Shown: positions 8,713-16,085 of the stretch, piece after piece | Position numbering within the stretch: the stretch's first letter is position 1 | How the letters are laid out: the number at the start of each line of letters is the position of its first letter | Assembly (NCBI GenBank): GCA_035359995.1 | Contig: DAORZT010000026.1 | Location: 1-34,838, forward strand | Source: JAKPCT01 sp029553165 | GTDB taxonomy: Bacteria; Bacillota; UBA4882; UBA8346 | Direction: 5' to 3' | Length of the DNA stretch: 34,838 bases | Position numbers and translations under genes: made by a program | Notes under the pieces: model-generated | The model's database searches: none | What the model saw: only the letters and a program-made list of their open reading frames with translations | Told to the model about the DNA's origin: nothing

Positions 8713-9009
8713 CTACCCTTCATCCCCTTCCAGAGATTCAATGATATTAAAATCGCTGATCTGTAACCCAAACAAGTCACATAATACTGCTATCAATTTG
8801 GTACTTGGTATCTTACCGTTTTCAATATTTGAATAATAATTGGTAGTAATTGATAAATTATAGCGTTCCTTAATCACATTAATAACATCATCCTGAGTCA
8901 TGATCACCTCATTGCCCTCACTGTCATAGAAAGGCATATTGAGTCTTGCTTTAATCAATTTAATGTTTTTTTTGGAATTTTTGTTTGATTTTCTTAAATT
9001 GTCAGTCAT
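8713..9009 (-). CDS. Small XRE-family-like DNA-binding regulator upstream of trb set 1
   Basis: A 98-residue basic protein with a helix-turn-helix of XRE type: TQDDVINVIKERYNL, then TTNYYSNIENGKIPSTKLIAV, then LCDLFGLQISDF, matching the usual helix order. The N-terminal 25 residues are Lys/Asn-rich. The ATG at 9009 sits 7 bases after GGGGA; a TTG two codons upstream is less well placed. Being first in the transcript that continues into trbF, it probably controls this operon, perhaps autogenously. Its recognition helix resembles the XRE protein at 10010-10237 in layout but not closely in sequence. Its target is unknown. Confidence 0.75.
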   Translation of the reverse strand: MTDNLRKSNKNSKKNIKLIKARLNMPFYDSEGNEVIMTQDDVINVIKERYNLSITTNYYSNIENGKIPSTKLIAVLCDLFGLQISDFNIIESLEGDEG

Positions 9010-9066
9010 GGTCAATTCCCCATTAGAATAACTTTTTCAAATCAAGAGATGGATTAAACTAACTAA

Positions 9067-9072
9067 ATTATA
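9067..9072 (-). promoter_or_regulatory. Possible -10 element for the trb set 1 transcript
   Basis: A perfect TATAAT on the minus strand lies 57 bases upstream of the regulator start and downstream of a terminator, where a promoter is expected. The -35 position holds only a T-run, so the promoter is weak or needs an activator. The two response regulators encoded just upstream are candidates. Confidence 0.4.
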
Positions 9073-9090
9073 TGTTTTGTCATAAAAGTA

Positions 9091-9120
9091 AAAAAGTACT
9101 AATTTTCATTAGTACTTTTT
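9091..9120. terminator. Bidirectional intrinsic terminator
   Basis: A perfect 13-base stem (AAAAAGTACTAAT with its complement) has a 4-base loop and A/T runs at both ends, giving a T-tract on either strand. It lies 67 bases after the response-regulator stop codon and separates that gene from the trb set 1 transcript. Confidence 0.85.
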
Positions 9121-9141
9121 CCAAAATGGGTTATTAAACAA

Positions 9142-9164
9142 TAATACCTGTTCGCTAGGTATTA
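9142..9164. repeat. Inverted repeat between response regulator and trb set 1 regulator
   Basis: TAATACCT and AGGTATTA form a perfect 8-base dyad separated by 7 bases. It lies between the stop of the 9187-9825 gene and the terminator. It may be an operator or a second stem of the termination region; no T-run follows directly. Confidence 0.45.
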
Positions 9165-9186
9165 CTAATTGATAACACCTGACCGG

Positions 9187-9825
9187 CTAATTTAAAAAAT
9201 CACAGTATTCTTCAATCGCTTCCTGACATGATGATACATTTAACTTCTTCAACAATTTATTAACTTGGCATTTCAAAGTGTTTTTAGATTTATGTAAAGT
9301 ACTGCAGATTTCATCCTGCGTGTAACCTTCCCTTTTATAACGTAATATCTCAATCTCCGCATTACTCAATGATTTAAATAACATCTCTCTTTGCTTAAAA
9401 TAATACGCCTTTGCCAGAATCTCTTGTGGTGAAATCGTATCAGCAATCATTACAACTTTGTCAGCCAGTGTTTGATAATTGCGTTTGGAAATAAATTCAA
9501 CCGCACCCGATTCAAATGAACGGATGATCAATTCAGGATCTTCAACCTGCGACATCATGATGATCTTACATTTTTTAGTCTGTCCACTTCTGATTATCTT
9601 CCCAATTTCACCGGCAACAAGAAATCCGTCATACTGATTGGCAATAGCAATATCTATAATAATAACATCCGGCTCCAGTATTTTAGTTAATGCTACGGCA
9701 TCAATCTTGTTGGAAGCTGTCCCGACAATTGAAATTCGTTCCACTTTATTCAATATTTCGCTATAGAGCTTCCGCCAAAATAAATCATTCTCAATAATCA
9801 GTACTTTAATCTCTCTGCTATCCAT
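9187..9825 (-). CDS. NarL/LuxR-type response regulator
   Basis: A 212-residue two-domain regulator. The N-terminal receiver has acidic residues at E12 and D14, the phospho-acceptor at about D58 (VIIIDIA), a Ser near 92 and a Lys near 114 (FISKRN). A long linker is followed by a LuxR-type helix-turn-helix from about residue 150 (LSNAEIEILRYKREGYTQDEI). The acidic pair is Glu/Asp rather than the usual Asp/Asp or Glu/Asp-Asp, and the receiver otherwise looks intact. No intact histidine kinase is encoded in the window, so it is an orphan here. It ends in a strong terminator before trb set 1 and probably regulates transfer genes (inference). A GGAGAGGGG site precedes the ATG. It is distantly paralogous to the regulator at 10423-11088; both have a SPxEI element after the receiver. 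Confidence 0.88.
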   Translation of the reverse strand: MDSREIKVLIIENDLFWRKLYSEILNKVERISIVGTASNKIDAVALTKILEPDVIIIDIAIANQYDGFLVAGEIGKIIRSGQTKKCKIIMMSQVEDPELIIRSFESGAVEFISKRNYQTLADKVVMIADTISPQEILAKAYYFKQREMLFKSLSNAEIEILRYKREGYTQDEICSTLHKSKNTLKCQVNKLLKKLNVSSCQEAIEEYCDFLN

Positions 9826-10009
9826 CTAAACTACCCCTCTCCATGCACAGCACATAAGTTGGAAAATTTCTTCATCTCCTCTACTTTTAGTATCGACTAA
9901 TCATTTTTTCAGGAAAACTCTAAGACCAAATTAGTCATTCACCACCTTTCAAGCTTCCAAAGTATAGATTTTTCTGATGTGTCTTTCAGCAACATTTTCA
10001 CTAAAAAAA

Positions 10010-10237
10010 TTAGAAAAGATGATCAATCGAAACATTGAACAGATTTGCTAACGCTTTTGCCAGTTCAATACTTGGATCTCTCTTACCAGTTTCTAAACTG
10101 CTTAAATGTCCTCTGCTAATTTTTAAGCTGTATTCGTTACTTAGAAGCTCTACAACTTGCTGTTGTGTTAAGTTTCTTTTCTTTCGCGCTTCAATTAGAT
10201 TTTTTCTTGTAATCTTTACTTCACTTATGTTCTGCAC
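10010..10237 (-). CDS. XRE-family transcriptional regulator
   Basis: A single-domain Cro/C1-type regulator of about 75 residues: ARKKRNLTQQQVVELLS, then ISRGHLSSLETGKRDPSIE, then LAKALANLFNVSIDHLF. The canonical five-helix pattern fills the protein. Start choice: a GTG at 10237 lies 8 bases after AGAAGG; the TTG at 10243 is too close to it. Such small proteins commonly repress conjugation modules. A perfect dyad about 100 bases upstream (10338-10361) could be its operator. Confidence 0.88.
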   Translation of the reverse strand: MQNISEVKITRKNLIEARKKRNLTQQQVVELLSNEYSLKISRGHLSSLETGKRDPSIELAKALANLFNVSIDHLF

Positions 10238-10337
10238 AATCAATACCTTCTTACTTTTATTGAGTAAAAAAGCAATAAAATTGTTTAAATTATTTATCCT
10301 TGATCATTTTTATCATACCCAGGAATAAACTGGAAGT

Positions 10338-10361
10338 CCTTAAAATATATTACTTTTAAGG
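10338..10361. promoter_or_regulatory. Candidate operator (dyad) upstream of the XRE gene
   Basis: CCTTAAAA and TTTTAAGG form a perfect 8-base dyad with an 8-base AT spacer. It lies between the upstream terminator and the XRE gene, where a promoter is expected; a TATGAT hexamer follows downstream on the minus strand. Binding by the XRE protein is a guess. Confidence 0.4.
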
Positions 10362-10372
10362 ATAAAAAATAA

Positions 10373-10399
10373 AAAAAGTCATAATTTCTATGACTTTTT
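10373..10399. terminator. Bidirectional intrinsic terminator after response regulator
   Basis: A perfect 11-base stem (AAAAAGTCATA with its complement) and a 5-base loop are flanked by A and T runs. It begins 24 bases after the stop of the 10423-11088 gene. It is similar in design to the terminator at 9091-9120. Confidence 0.85.
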
Positions 10400-10422
10400 A
10401 ATGAATTGCTTTACGTTCTTGA

Positions 10423-11088
10423 TCACTCATCAATCAATGATTGAATTATTTTTATAGCTTGTTTTATGTTTTTTGGTCTTCTACCGTTTATTGCTAATTT
10501 ATTTAAAATGCTACTTATATAGTTTTTCAATGATTCTTCTTTCAAGTACAAAGTTTTTGCAATTTCTGATCTGGAAACTCCCTTTTCTAAATATTCAAAA
10601 ACTTCACGTTCACGCTCGGTTAAAGAATAGCTTTTCAAAATTTCACTTATCTTTTTCTCCTTCACAACGTCTTCATATTGAATTAAAACATTTTTCATTA
10701 TTTCTGCCGGAGATTTACGTTTAATAATCTCTCGTATTGTTTCAGGTAATTTTTTATAATTTTCTTTGACTATAAAGTCATTTGCTCCGGATAAAAAAGA
10801 TTTTATTACATGATCAGGATTATCAGAAGTTGTTGTAATAATTATTTTGGCATCTGATATTTTTCTTATTTTCCCAATGAAATCCAGACCCTCCGGACGA
10901 CATGTTTCTGAAAAATATAAATCCAATAAGATAACATCAGGATTTAATGAGTTTATTAATTGGTACCCTTCTTCAATACCGGTACTTGATCCTATTACAA
11001 GCATATCTTCTTCACTTATAAGTAATTTTGTTAAAAGTTTAACCCAGGCTGTTGAATCATCAATGATCAAAATTTTAATAGGCTTCAT
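10423..11088 (-). CDS. NarL/LuxR-type response regulator
   Basis: A 221-residue protein. The receiver domain has D10/D11, the phospho-acceptor at about D56 (DVILLDLYF), a Thr/Ser cluster near 85-88 and K108 (FIVKEN). The C-terminal LuxR-type helix-turn-helix starts around residue 150 (YSLTEREREVFEYLEKGVSRSEIAKTLY), the exact GerE-like pattern. Start: the ATG at 11088, 9 bases after AAGGAGG; the TTG just before it is not needed. Directly upstream lies a decayed histidine-kinase end (11123-11347) in the same orientation, so its original partner kinase is probably lost. A terminator follows. Likely role: control of element genes in response to a signal now supplied elsewhere. Confidence 0.9.
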   Translation of the reverse strand: MKPIKILIIDDSTAWVKLLTKLLISEEDMLVIGSSTGIEEGYQLINSLNPDVILLDLYFSETCRPEGLDFIGKIRKISDAKIIITTTSDNPDHVIKSFLSGANDFIVKENYKKLPETIREIIKRKSPAEIMKNVLIQYEDVVKEKKISEILKSYSLTEREREVFEYLEKGVSRSEIAKTLYLKEESLKNYISSILNKLAINGRRPKNIKQAIKIIQSLIDE

Positions 11089-11122
11089 CAAGAATACCCT
11101 CCTTGCATCAAATAAAACTCAT

Positions 11123-11347
11123 TTATGCCGGAAAGATAAGGGTAAAACAAGTGCCTTTACCTTCTTCACTTTCAACTTCAACTCTACCTTTGTGTTGTTC
11201 CATAACTACATAGCAATGCGTTAAACCTAATCCATAGTTATTGGAATTAAGCTTTTTGGTTGTGTAAAAAGGTTTAAATAGGTATTCTAATTGGTCCGCA
11301 GGTATACCTTTACCGTTATCTGATATTTTACAGATTATCTTTTGATA
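11123..11347 (-). pseudogene. Histidine kinase remnant (C-terminal ATPase end only)
   Basis: This open frame has no good start and is preceded directly by an in-frame TAG (11350-11348). It encodes 74 residues that are unmistakably the end of a sensor kinase HATPase_c domain: the G1 box ISDNGKGIP, the F box FKPFYTTK and the G2 box NYGLGLTHCYVVMEQHKG, then VESEEGKGTCFTLIFP. The N box, dimerisation/phospho-acceptor domain and sensor region are absent. Nothing recognisable remains in the roughly 150 bases upstream. It ends 35 bases before the response-regulator start, the usual spacing of a kinase-regulator pair. It is a deletion remnant and cannot be an active kinase. Confidence 0.85.
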
Positions 11348-11499
11348 CTATTTTTAGACAGTGCTTTAAAAAATATATCATCAATTGTTAAGAGATAAGT
11401 ACATATAACCGTGATAATTGATAATAAAATAATTAATTGCTCATTTTTTTAAAAGAAACTCTTGAAATCATTCCATCCTCTCCCGTTTATTTAGCTGAA

Positions 11500-12423
11500 T
11501 CATGTATGTGCTGTTATTGGATAGGCTAGATTTTCGGGAATACTTCTCTTGATAGGCTTTACAAAGAATGTATCGTCTAAGTCATCGTATTCTTCTTTAA
11601 CTGCAGCAATATTAGGAGTAAAATAGAAAATTACTTTCTTCATTGCCGAACTTGCTATTTTATCTAAAATACTTTCAAGTTCCAACTCCCGATCACTTAC
11701 AACATCATACAGGTGCAGAATTTCACCTTCAGCTTTATATATAAAAATGATCTCCTCTTTCTCAAGATAATACAGGTTATCTTTAAATGTATTTAAGCAA
11801 TACCAACCAAAAATTGACTGATCGTTTTTAACGCTTAATTTCTTCGATATTGGAACCCTCCTTTGCGATAATCTTCTAATGATCTCTAAATCATCTTTTC
11901 TTGAAATATTAAGTTGTATCAGCTTTCTTTCTTCTCTATAGCTCTTATTTGAAATATCAATTGAAAACCGGCATTGTCCAACTTTCTCAAAGCCAAACTT
12001 TGGATAAAAATTAAGCACATTTTTGTTTGCAAAAAGATACATTAAATCACATTTAGATTCATATTCGTTTAGGACGTACTCCATTAGTTTTCTGGCTAAC
12101 CCTTTTCCTCGATACTCCGGATGGGTCATTACGGTTCCAATTTGCAAAGCCAACACTTCTTGATCCTCAATAAGCATGTTTAGTTTACTAACGGAAACAT
12201 TAGCAATTACTTCATCATGATTGACATATGAATAACAGATGCAAGTCGAATCCCAAAAACCAGCTTGATACCAATTTTCAAAATCTGCCCCAAAAATTTC
12301 ATTCGCAAGCTTATTGAAGCTTAATCTATATTTATCAATATTTTTATAATCACTGATTAATTGAAAGTTATTCAATTGATCAATCTTCTTTGAATTGAAA
12401 TCAGACAGCAACTTTTCGCACAA
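11500..12423 (-). CDS. GNAT-family N-acetyltransferase
   Basis: A 307-residue protein with a GNAT domain in its N-terminal half. Motif A is IGTVMTHPEYRGKGLARKLM, with the acetyl-CoA-binding RGKGLA at residues about 105-110, followed by MYLFANKNVLNFYPKFGFEKVG (motif B, Tyr-Pro-Phe-Gly). The C-terminal half (about 155-307) resembles the second domain seen in larger GNAT enzymes; the substrate cannot be told from sequence. It is probably cargo rather than a transfer gene, since it has its own promoter region and lies between the coupling-protein terminator and the regulators. The start at 12423 is a TTG with a weak binding site; an internal start is possible. Confidence 0.85.
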   Translation of the reverse strand: MCEKLLSDFNSKKIDQLNNFQLISDYKNIDKYRLSFNKLANEIFGADFENWYQAGFWDSTCICYSYVNHDEVIANVSVSKLNMLIEDQEVLALQIGTVMTHPEYRGKGLARKLMEYVLNEYESKCDLMYLFANKNVLNFYPKFGFEKVGQCRFSIDISNKSYREERKLIQLNISRKDDLEIIRRLSQRRVPISKKLSVKNDQSIFGWYCLNTFKDNLYYLEKEEIIFIYKAEGEILHLYDVVSDRELELESILDKIASSAMKKVIFYFTPNIAAVKEEYDDLDDTFFVKPIKRSIPENLAYPITAHT

Positions 12424-12501
12424 TAAAATCCCGAATCACCCCTATTTAACTGGAAAAATGTAAAAATAAAAATAAGTAAAGGCGAGCAGGTTTTATAAGT
12501 T

Positions 12502-12541
12502 TTGAAAGCTTTCAATAGTTTTTAACTGATTTAAACAGTTA
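12502..12541. promoter_or_regulatory. Two adjacent dyads upstream of the acetyltransferase gene
   Basis: TTGAAAGCTTTCAA (12502-12515) is a perfect 14-base palindrome. It is followed by TAACTG-N7-CAGTTA (12523-12541). Both lie in the leader between the putative promoter and the acetyltransferase start, in a 346-base gap (12424-12769) that otherwise contains only a terminator. They may be operators; a role as part of a transfer origin cannot be excluded. Confidence 0.4.
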
Positions 12542-12588
12542 GTTTAAGAAGAGCTACATAATTTATAAGTTATTACACATGTAGTCAG

Positions 12589-12617
12589 ATTATATCACAA
12601 AAAATTACCATTGACTA
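12589..12617 (-). promoter_or_regulatory. Putative sigma-70-type promoter for the acetyltransferase gene
   Basis: On the minus strand TAGTCA (4 of 6 to the -35 consensus) is 17 bases from a perfect TATAAT, preceded by TGTGA. It lies just downstream of the coupling-protein terminator and would drive the acetyltransferase with a leader of about 160 bases. Confidence 0.45.
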
Positions 12618-12660
12618 GTTTTAACATTTATGTAATGTTTTATTATTATCTAATGTTAAC

Positions 12661-12700
12661 AAAAAAGAATGAAGGACTATCAAAAAAATCCTTCATTCTT
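12661..12700 (-). terminator. Intrinsic terminator of the coupling-protein operon
   Basis: On the minus strand a perfect 12-base stem (AAGAATGAAGGA with its complement, 12665-12700) is followed by six T residues. It lies 70 bases after the coupling-protein stop and likely ends the long transcript that starts in trb set 2. Confidence 0.88.
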
Positions 12701-12769
12701 GCAATCAAATAAATATTTTGATTATGTTTGCTAAAAAATAAATAATAACCACAAATGATAAAAAACCCA

Positions 12770-14605
12770 TCATCCAATCTCTTTTAACAATTCATCCAAG
12801 TCCAACAACTCATCCAATGGATCGCTATCATCTTTATTACCAAGTTCAAATGATTTAATTTGAAAATGTTCCACGTTTGACGGATAAAAGATTTTTGGGA
12901 CTTCCATCTTGGATATACCGAAGTTGGAGATCTTCACAACATTATTAAAGTTCTCCAGATTTTGAAACTCAGTAGGCAGAATAACCCGTTCATTCTTCTC
13001 CTGCTCATTGAAGCTCTTCCGGTCACCCGTAGATTTATGAGACATCTGACTTGACTGGCTGATCCTAATTATCTGCTTCTCACCCAATGCCTTACTTAAA
13101 AACTCCGCCGTTTCGGGCTCATTGATTCTAAAGATAAAGTTGGTGTTAAAGTTATTGTAGAATGTTTTAATATTCGATTTTCCGTATGTTTCCTCAATTC
13201 GCCCCAAGTCCTGGTTAGCACAGAGCAAACAGGCCCCTTTAGACCGACCAACCGTCAACAGATCCAAGATTGATTCCATCTTATACAATGAGCCTAACTC
13301 GTCAATGATAAAGAAGATTCGCCGGTTGAGCTTATCAGGTAATGACAGTGTTTCCCGGATCACCGTATCAATTACAAACGTCATCAACGGTTTAAAGATC
13401 ATTTTAAATTGTTCAATATTTAAGAGATAGACAGTCCTGGTGTCATTCTCATCACGAATAAATTTACGGAATGAAAAATCACCTTCGATATCAATTAAGT
13501 ATCTAAAAAATTGAATCCGCTCCTGCAGTACCGAGATAATACTGGAAGAAGAGTTGGATTCCGGATTTTCAATATGTTTTAAACCTGCCTGTTCACTCAA
13601 GGGTAACTCTTCAAAACAGACTTTCATATAGGAAATGCTTTGGGAGAAGAAATCCCATAGATCTTTGTTCGTAGTCCGCCCGTTTTGATGGAGATAAATC
13701 AGTCCCATCCGGAAGACGTCCTTCGCACAGTTATACCAGTATTCATCACGTGGGTCGGTTGAAACAAACAGACTCTTGGAAGCAATATCAAAATCAGGGT
13801 ATGATTCAATCTCGTTAAAGAAACTCCATTTTAATGTACGTAAATCAAACGGTGAAAAGATCAAGTCATTAGCTTCAAAGTGTTTGCTGACAAACTCACC
13901 CTTCATATCATAGATGATCATCTTCTCCCGGGTGCGGGCTTTTTCTTTCCGCTCGCGGATTTGGTAAATAATCTGATTTAACAAGACACTCTTACCGGAG
14001 CCCGCTGCCCCCAAGATTAAGAAATGGCTTGGCTCCATCGACCTGGGGATCTTGGTATCGCCAATCGTTATATGGGGCAATTCTTTCTTTTTGTTTTCTT
14101 CCTTTGCTTTGGCAGCCAGTTTGGCATTGAGTTTTTCAATCGGAATTAAATCAATACCCCTAATAAATTTGTCTTTCGACATTTTTATTGAATATAAATA
14201 GAATGCTACACAATATAATAATGCCAAAAAGTAGCTTGCCCAGGAGATCTTTAATGCTTTAAAAAACTTCTCTTTACTATACCAAAAAGCCCCGTTAGTC
14301 AATTGGTCAAGCCGCTGACGGTAATAATTGGTGTAGACCCGGGGATATCCTCCAAAAAGAGCCCTGCTTTCCATCGGCTCCAGTTCAATAACATCTGTGT
14401 TATTAAAAGTATAGTTATAAAAATGTTTCCAAGTAATTTGGTAACCTGCGATCCGAATACCAAGCAATTGTTTGTAAGTAGGATTAAACATATTGTAAAT
14501 GATCACGCCCTGAACGATAACTGCAAATATTAGAGCGTTTCTTACCATAGCAAAATACATCCAAAAATCATTCCAAAACGTCTCATGACTTTGATACCCT
14601 CTCAT
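12770..14605 (-). CDS. virD4: VirD4/TraD-type coupling protein
   Basis: A 611-residue type IV coupling protein. It has two N-terminal transmembrane segments (residues about 19-38 and 122-141) flanking a periplasmic loop. Walker A GAAGSGKS is at about 199-206, then IIYDMKGEFVSKHF, a TrwB/TraD-type PFDLRTLKWSFFNEIE region, and Walker B RIFFIIDELGSLYKM. These features match the TraD/TrwB nucleotide-binding domain better than RP4 TraG. It docks substrates (relaxase-DNA or proteins) to the T4SS at the inner membrane. Start: ATG at 14605, 8 bases after GGGAGG; an ATG seven codons upstream lies before that site. The C terminus is acidic and Leu-rich (DPLDELLDLDELLKEIG), a possible substrate-docking tail. 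It is the only coupling protein in the window. Confidence 0.94.
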   Translation of the reverse strand: MRGYQSHETFWNDFWMYFAMVRNALIFAVIVQGVIIYNMFNPTYKQLLGIRIAGYQITWKHFYNYTFNNTDVIELEPMESRALFGGYPRVYTNYYRQRLDQLTNGAFWYSKEKFFKALKISWASYFLALLYCVAFYLYSIKMSKDKFIRGIDLIPIEKLNAKLAAKAKEENKKKELPHITIGDTKIPRSMEPSHFLILGAAGSGKSVLLNQIIYQIRERKEKARTREKMIIYDMKGEFVSKHFEANDLIFSPFDLRTLKWSFFNEIESYPDFDIASKSLFVSTDPRDEYWYNCAKDVFRMGLIYLHQNGRTTNKDLWDFFSQSISYMKVCFEELPLSEQAGLKHIENPESNSSSSIISVLQERIQFFRYLIDIEGDFSFRKFIRDENDTRTVYLLNIEQFKMIFKPLMTFVIDTVIRETLSLPDKLNRRIFFIIDELGSLYKMESILDLLTVGRSKGACLLCANQDLGRIEETYGKSNIKTFYNNFNTNFIFRINEPETAEFLSKALGEKQIIRISQSSQMSHKSTGDRKSFNEQEKNERVILPTEFQNLENFNNVVKISNFGISKMEVPKIFYPSNVEHFQIKSFELGNKDDSDPLDELLDLDELLKEIG

Positions 14606-14736
14606 TGTACCAGCCTCCCATCTCATCAGGATTAATCTAACCTTAAACTACAGAGATTAAAATAGTATGATCGTAACATTCACTTTGTTGAACTAATTAT
14701 TAAATTGACCTTTTGCTTGGTTTTTGACTTCTAAGA

Positions 14737-16041
14737 TCACCTTCTTATTCCGGACATTTTCAGTGAATCAGTTTCAACACTTTGATTGTGCGTGAAAAAA
14801 TTCCAATGCTCCTTTCCGGTCCTGGCTTCACTAATATTCTTTTTAGTCTTTACCAACTTCTCCTTAAGAGCAGTATACTTTGGATCTGCTTCTAGTTTCT
14901 TCTTAAGTAGAATATTTAACTCTTTAGACCGGTGCTCTGCTTCTGTCAGCTTTTGGTTGAACTTTGCTTGTTGACCCGCGATCTCTTCTTCTAACTTTTT
15001 TATTCGATGCTTCGTAAATGGAATATACTTGAGAATTTTTACTTTCTCCATTTTCTCCTTTTGCATTTGTAACCTGTTTAATTCTTCTTTCTCTTTTTTA
15101 ACTTCCCCAATCAATTTGTTAAATATGGGATCTTGTTTAACTTGTGCAATTGCTTCATTCTTTATTGTCTTCATTTCATCAATTGTAATTCTAAATCTGT
15201 CAATTTCAATCTTCTTTCCGTAGGTTTTGAAATGTTCAGCCAAATTTGGATTGAACGTCCTTTCAGTTGTTAACCGTTCTATCTCCTTGGCGTTGGTGTC
15301 CTTTTTCAGTTGCAATTTATCAATCATTGCAGTAATTGCATCAAGATTATTATAATTCGCTTTATTTAACTCTTCGGCAATTTGTCGTTCAATTTGATTA
15401 TTCTCTGCGGTAAGTATTTGAATTCTCTCGTTAACCTTTTCCTGATAGCGGTCGTATTGTGCAATTCTGGCTTTTTCTTCAGAAATTAATTCCGGTCTGG
15501 TCCTTAAAATCTCTTGCTTTTCGACTGCATCTTGTACCTTATGTAATTCTAAATAATCCTTATAATCGGTATCATTTCTATCTACCTTCTGAAAAGCTTC
15601 GACGGTCCTTTTAAAAGCCATTTGTTTTGCTTCACGTTCGGTCCTGGAAGTTAAATATATTGCAACATTCTTCTCAAGCTCTGCTAAAGATGGAAAATTT
15701 GTTACTACCATTCCAATCTCATATTCAACCGCAATATGAGGATCTTCACATAAGTCAGGACTATTTCTAAAATAATTCTGGTCTGCATGAGTGCACTCAT
15801 GTTCGATAGCTTCTTTTCCTTCAAGATGCGTCCCTGGTTCAGTCAAAAATCGGGCATTTATGTAAATTGTATTGGTCACTGAATCATAATACCCATTGGT
15901 ACTATCATTCCTAATAAGCTCAATGTTGCAATATTTTCTTCCGACAGCTGCAGCTCGCTGCATTTCAATCTTTCGATAATAATTGAGCCTTTCATGAAAA
16001 CTAGCATTATCCCAATTTGAACTTTTAAGAATTTGATCCAT
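14737..16041 (-). CDS. Zincin-like (HExxH) coiled-coil protein A
   Basis: A 434-residue protein with two parts. Residues 9-35 (NWDNASFHERLNYYRKIEMQ then AVGRK) match a segment shared with two larger neighbours and a 51-residue protein. A zincin-like metallopeptidase core follows, with HECTHADQ at 81-88 (HExxH) and a downstream SRTEREAKQMAF helix whose Glu (135 or 137) could be the third zinc ligand. From about residue 160 to the end it is charged coiled coil. It has no signal peptide or membrane segment, so it is probably cytoplasmic or a transferred protein. AAAGGAG precedes the ATG. It lies between the coiled-coil block and the coupling-protein gene. It ends MSGIRR. I do not recognise it as a named family; zincin domains are known in large polyvalent proteins of conjugative elements, which supports the fold guess. 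Confidence 0.8.
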   Translation of the reverse strand: MDQILKSSNWDNASFHERLNYYRKIEMQRAAAVGRKYCNIELIRNDSTNGYYDSVTNTIYINARFLTEPGTHLEGKEAIEHECTHADQNYFRNSPDLCEDPHIAVEYEIGMVVTNFPSLAELEKNVAIYLTSRTEREAKQMAFKRTVEAFQKVDRNDTDYKDYLELHKVQDAVEKQEILRTRPELISEEKARIAQYDRYQEKVNERIQILTAENNQIERQIAEELNKANYNNLDAITAMIDKLQLKKDTNAKEIERLTTERTFNPNLAEHFKTYGKKIEIDRFRITIDEMKTIKNEAIAQVKQDPIFNKLIGEVKKEKEELNRLQMQKEKMEKVKILKYIPFTKHRIKKLEEEIAGQQAKFNQKLTEAEHRSKELNILLKKKLEADPKYTALKEKLVKTKKNISEARTGKEHWNFFTHNQSVETDSLKMSGIRR

Positions 16042-16085
16042 AATAGCTACTCCTTTAAAGACTAGATATATTAGTTTATTTATGA

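Noticed and set aside
9091..9120. The 13-base perfect dyad as an operator or attachment site.
   Set aside because: A/T runs on both sides and a position after a stop codon fit a bidirectional terminator. No matching direct repeat was seen elsewhere.
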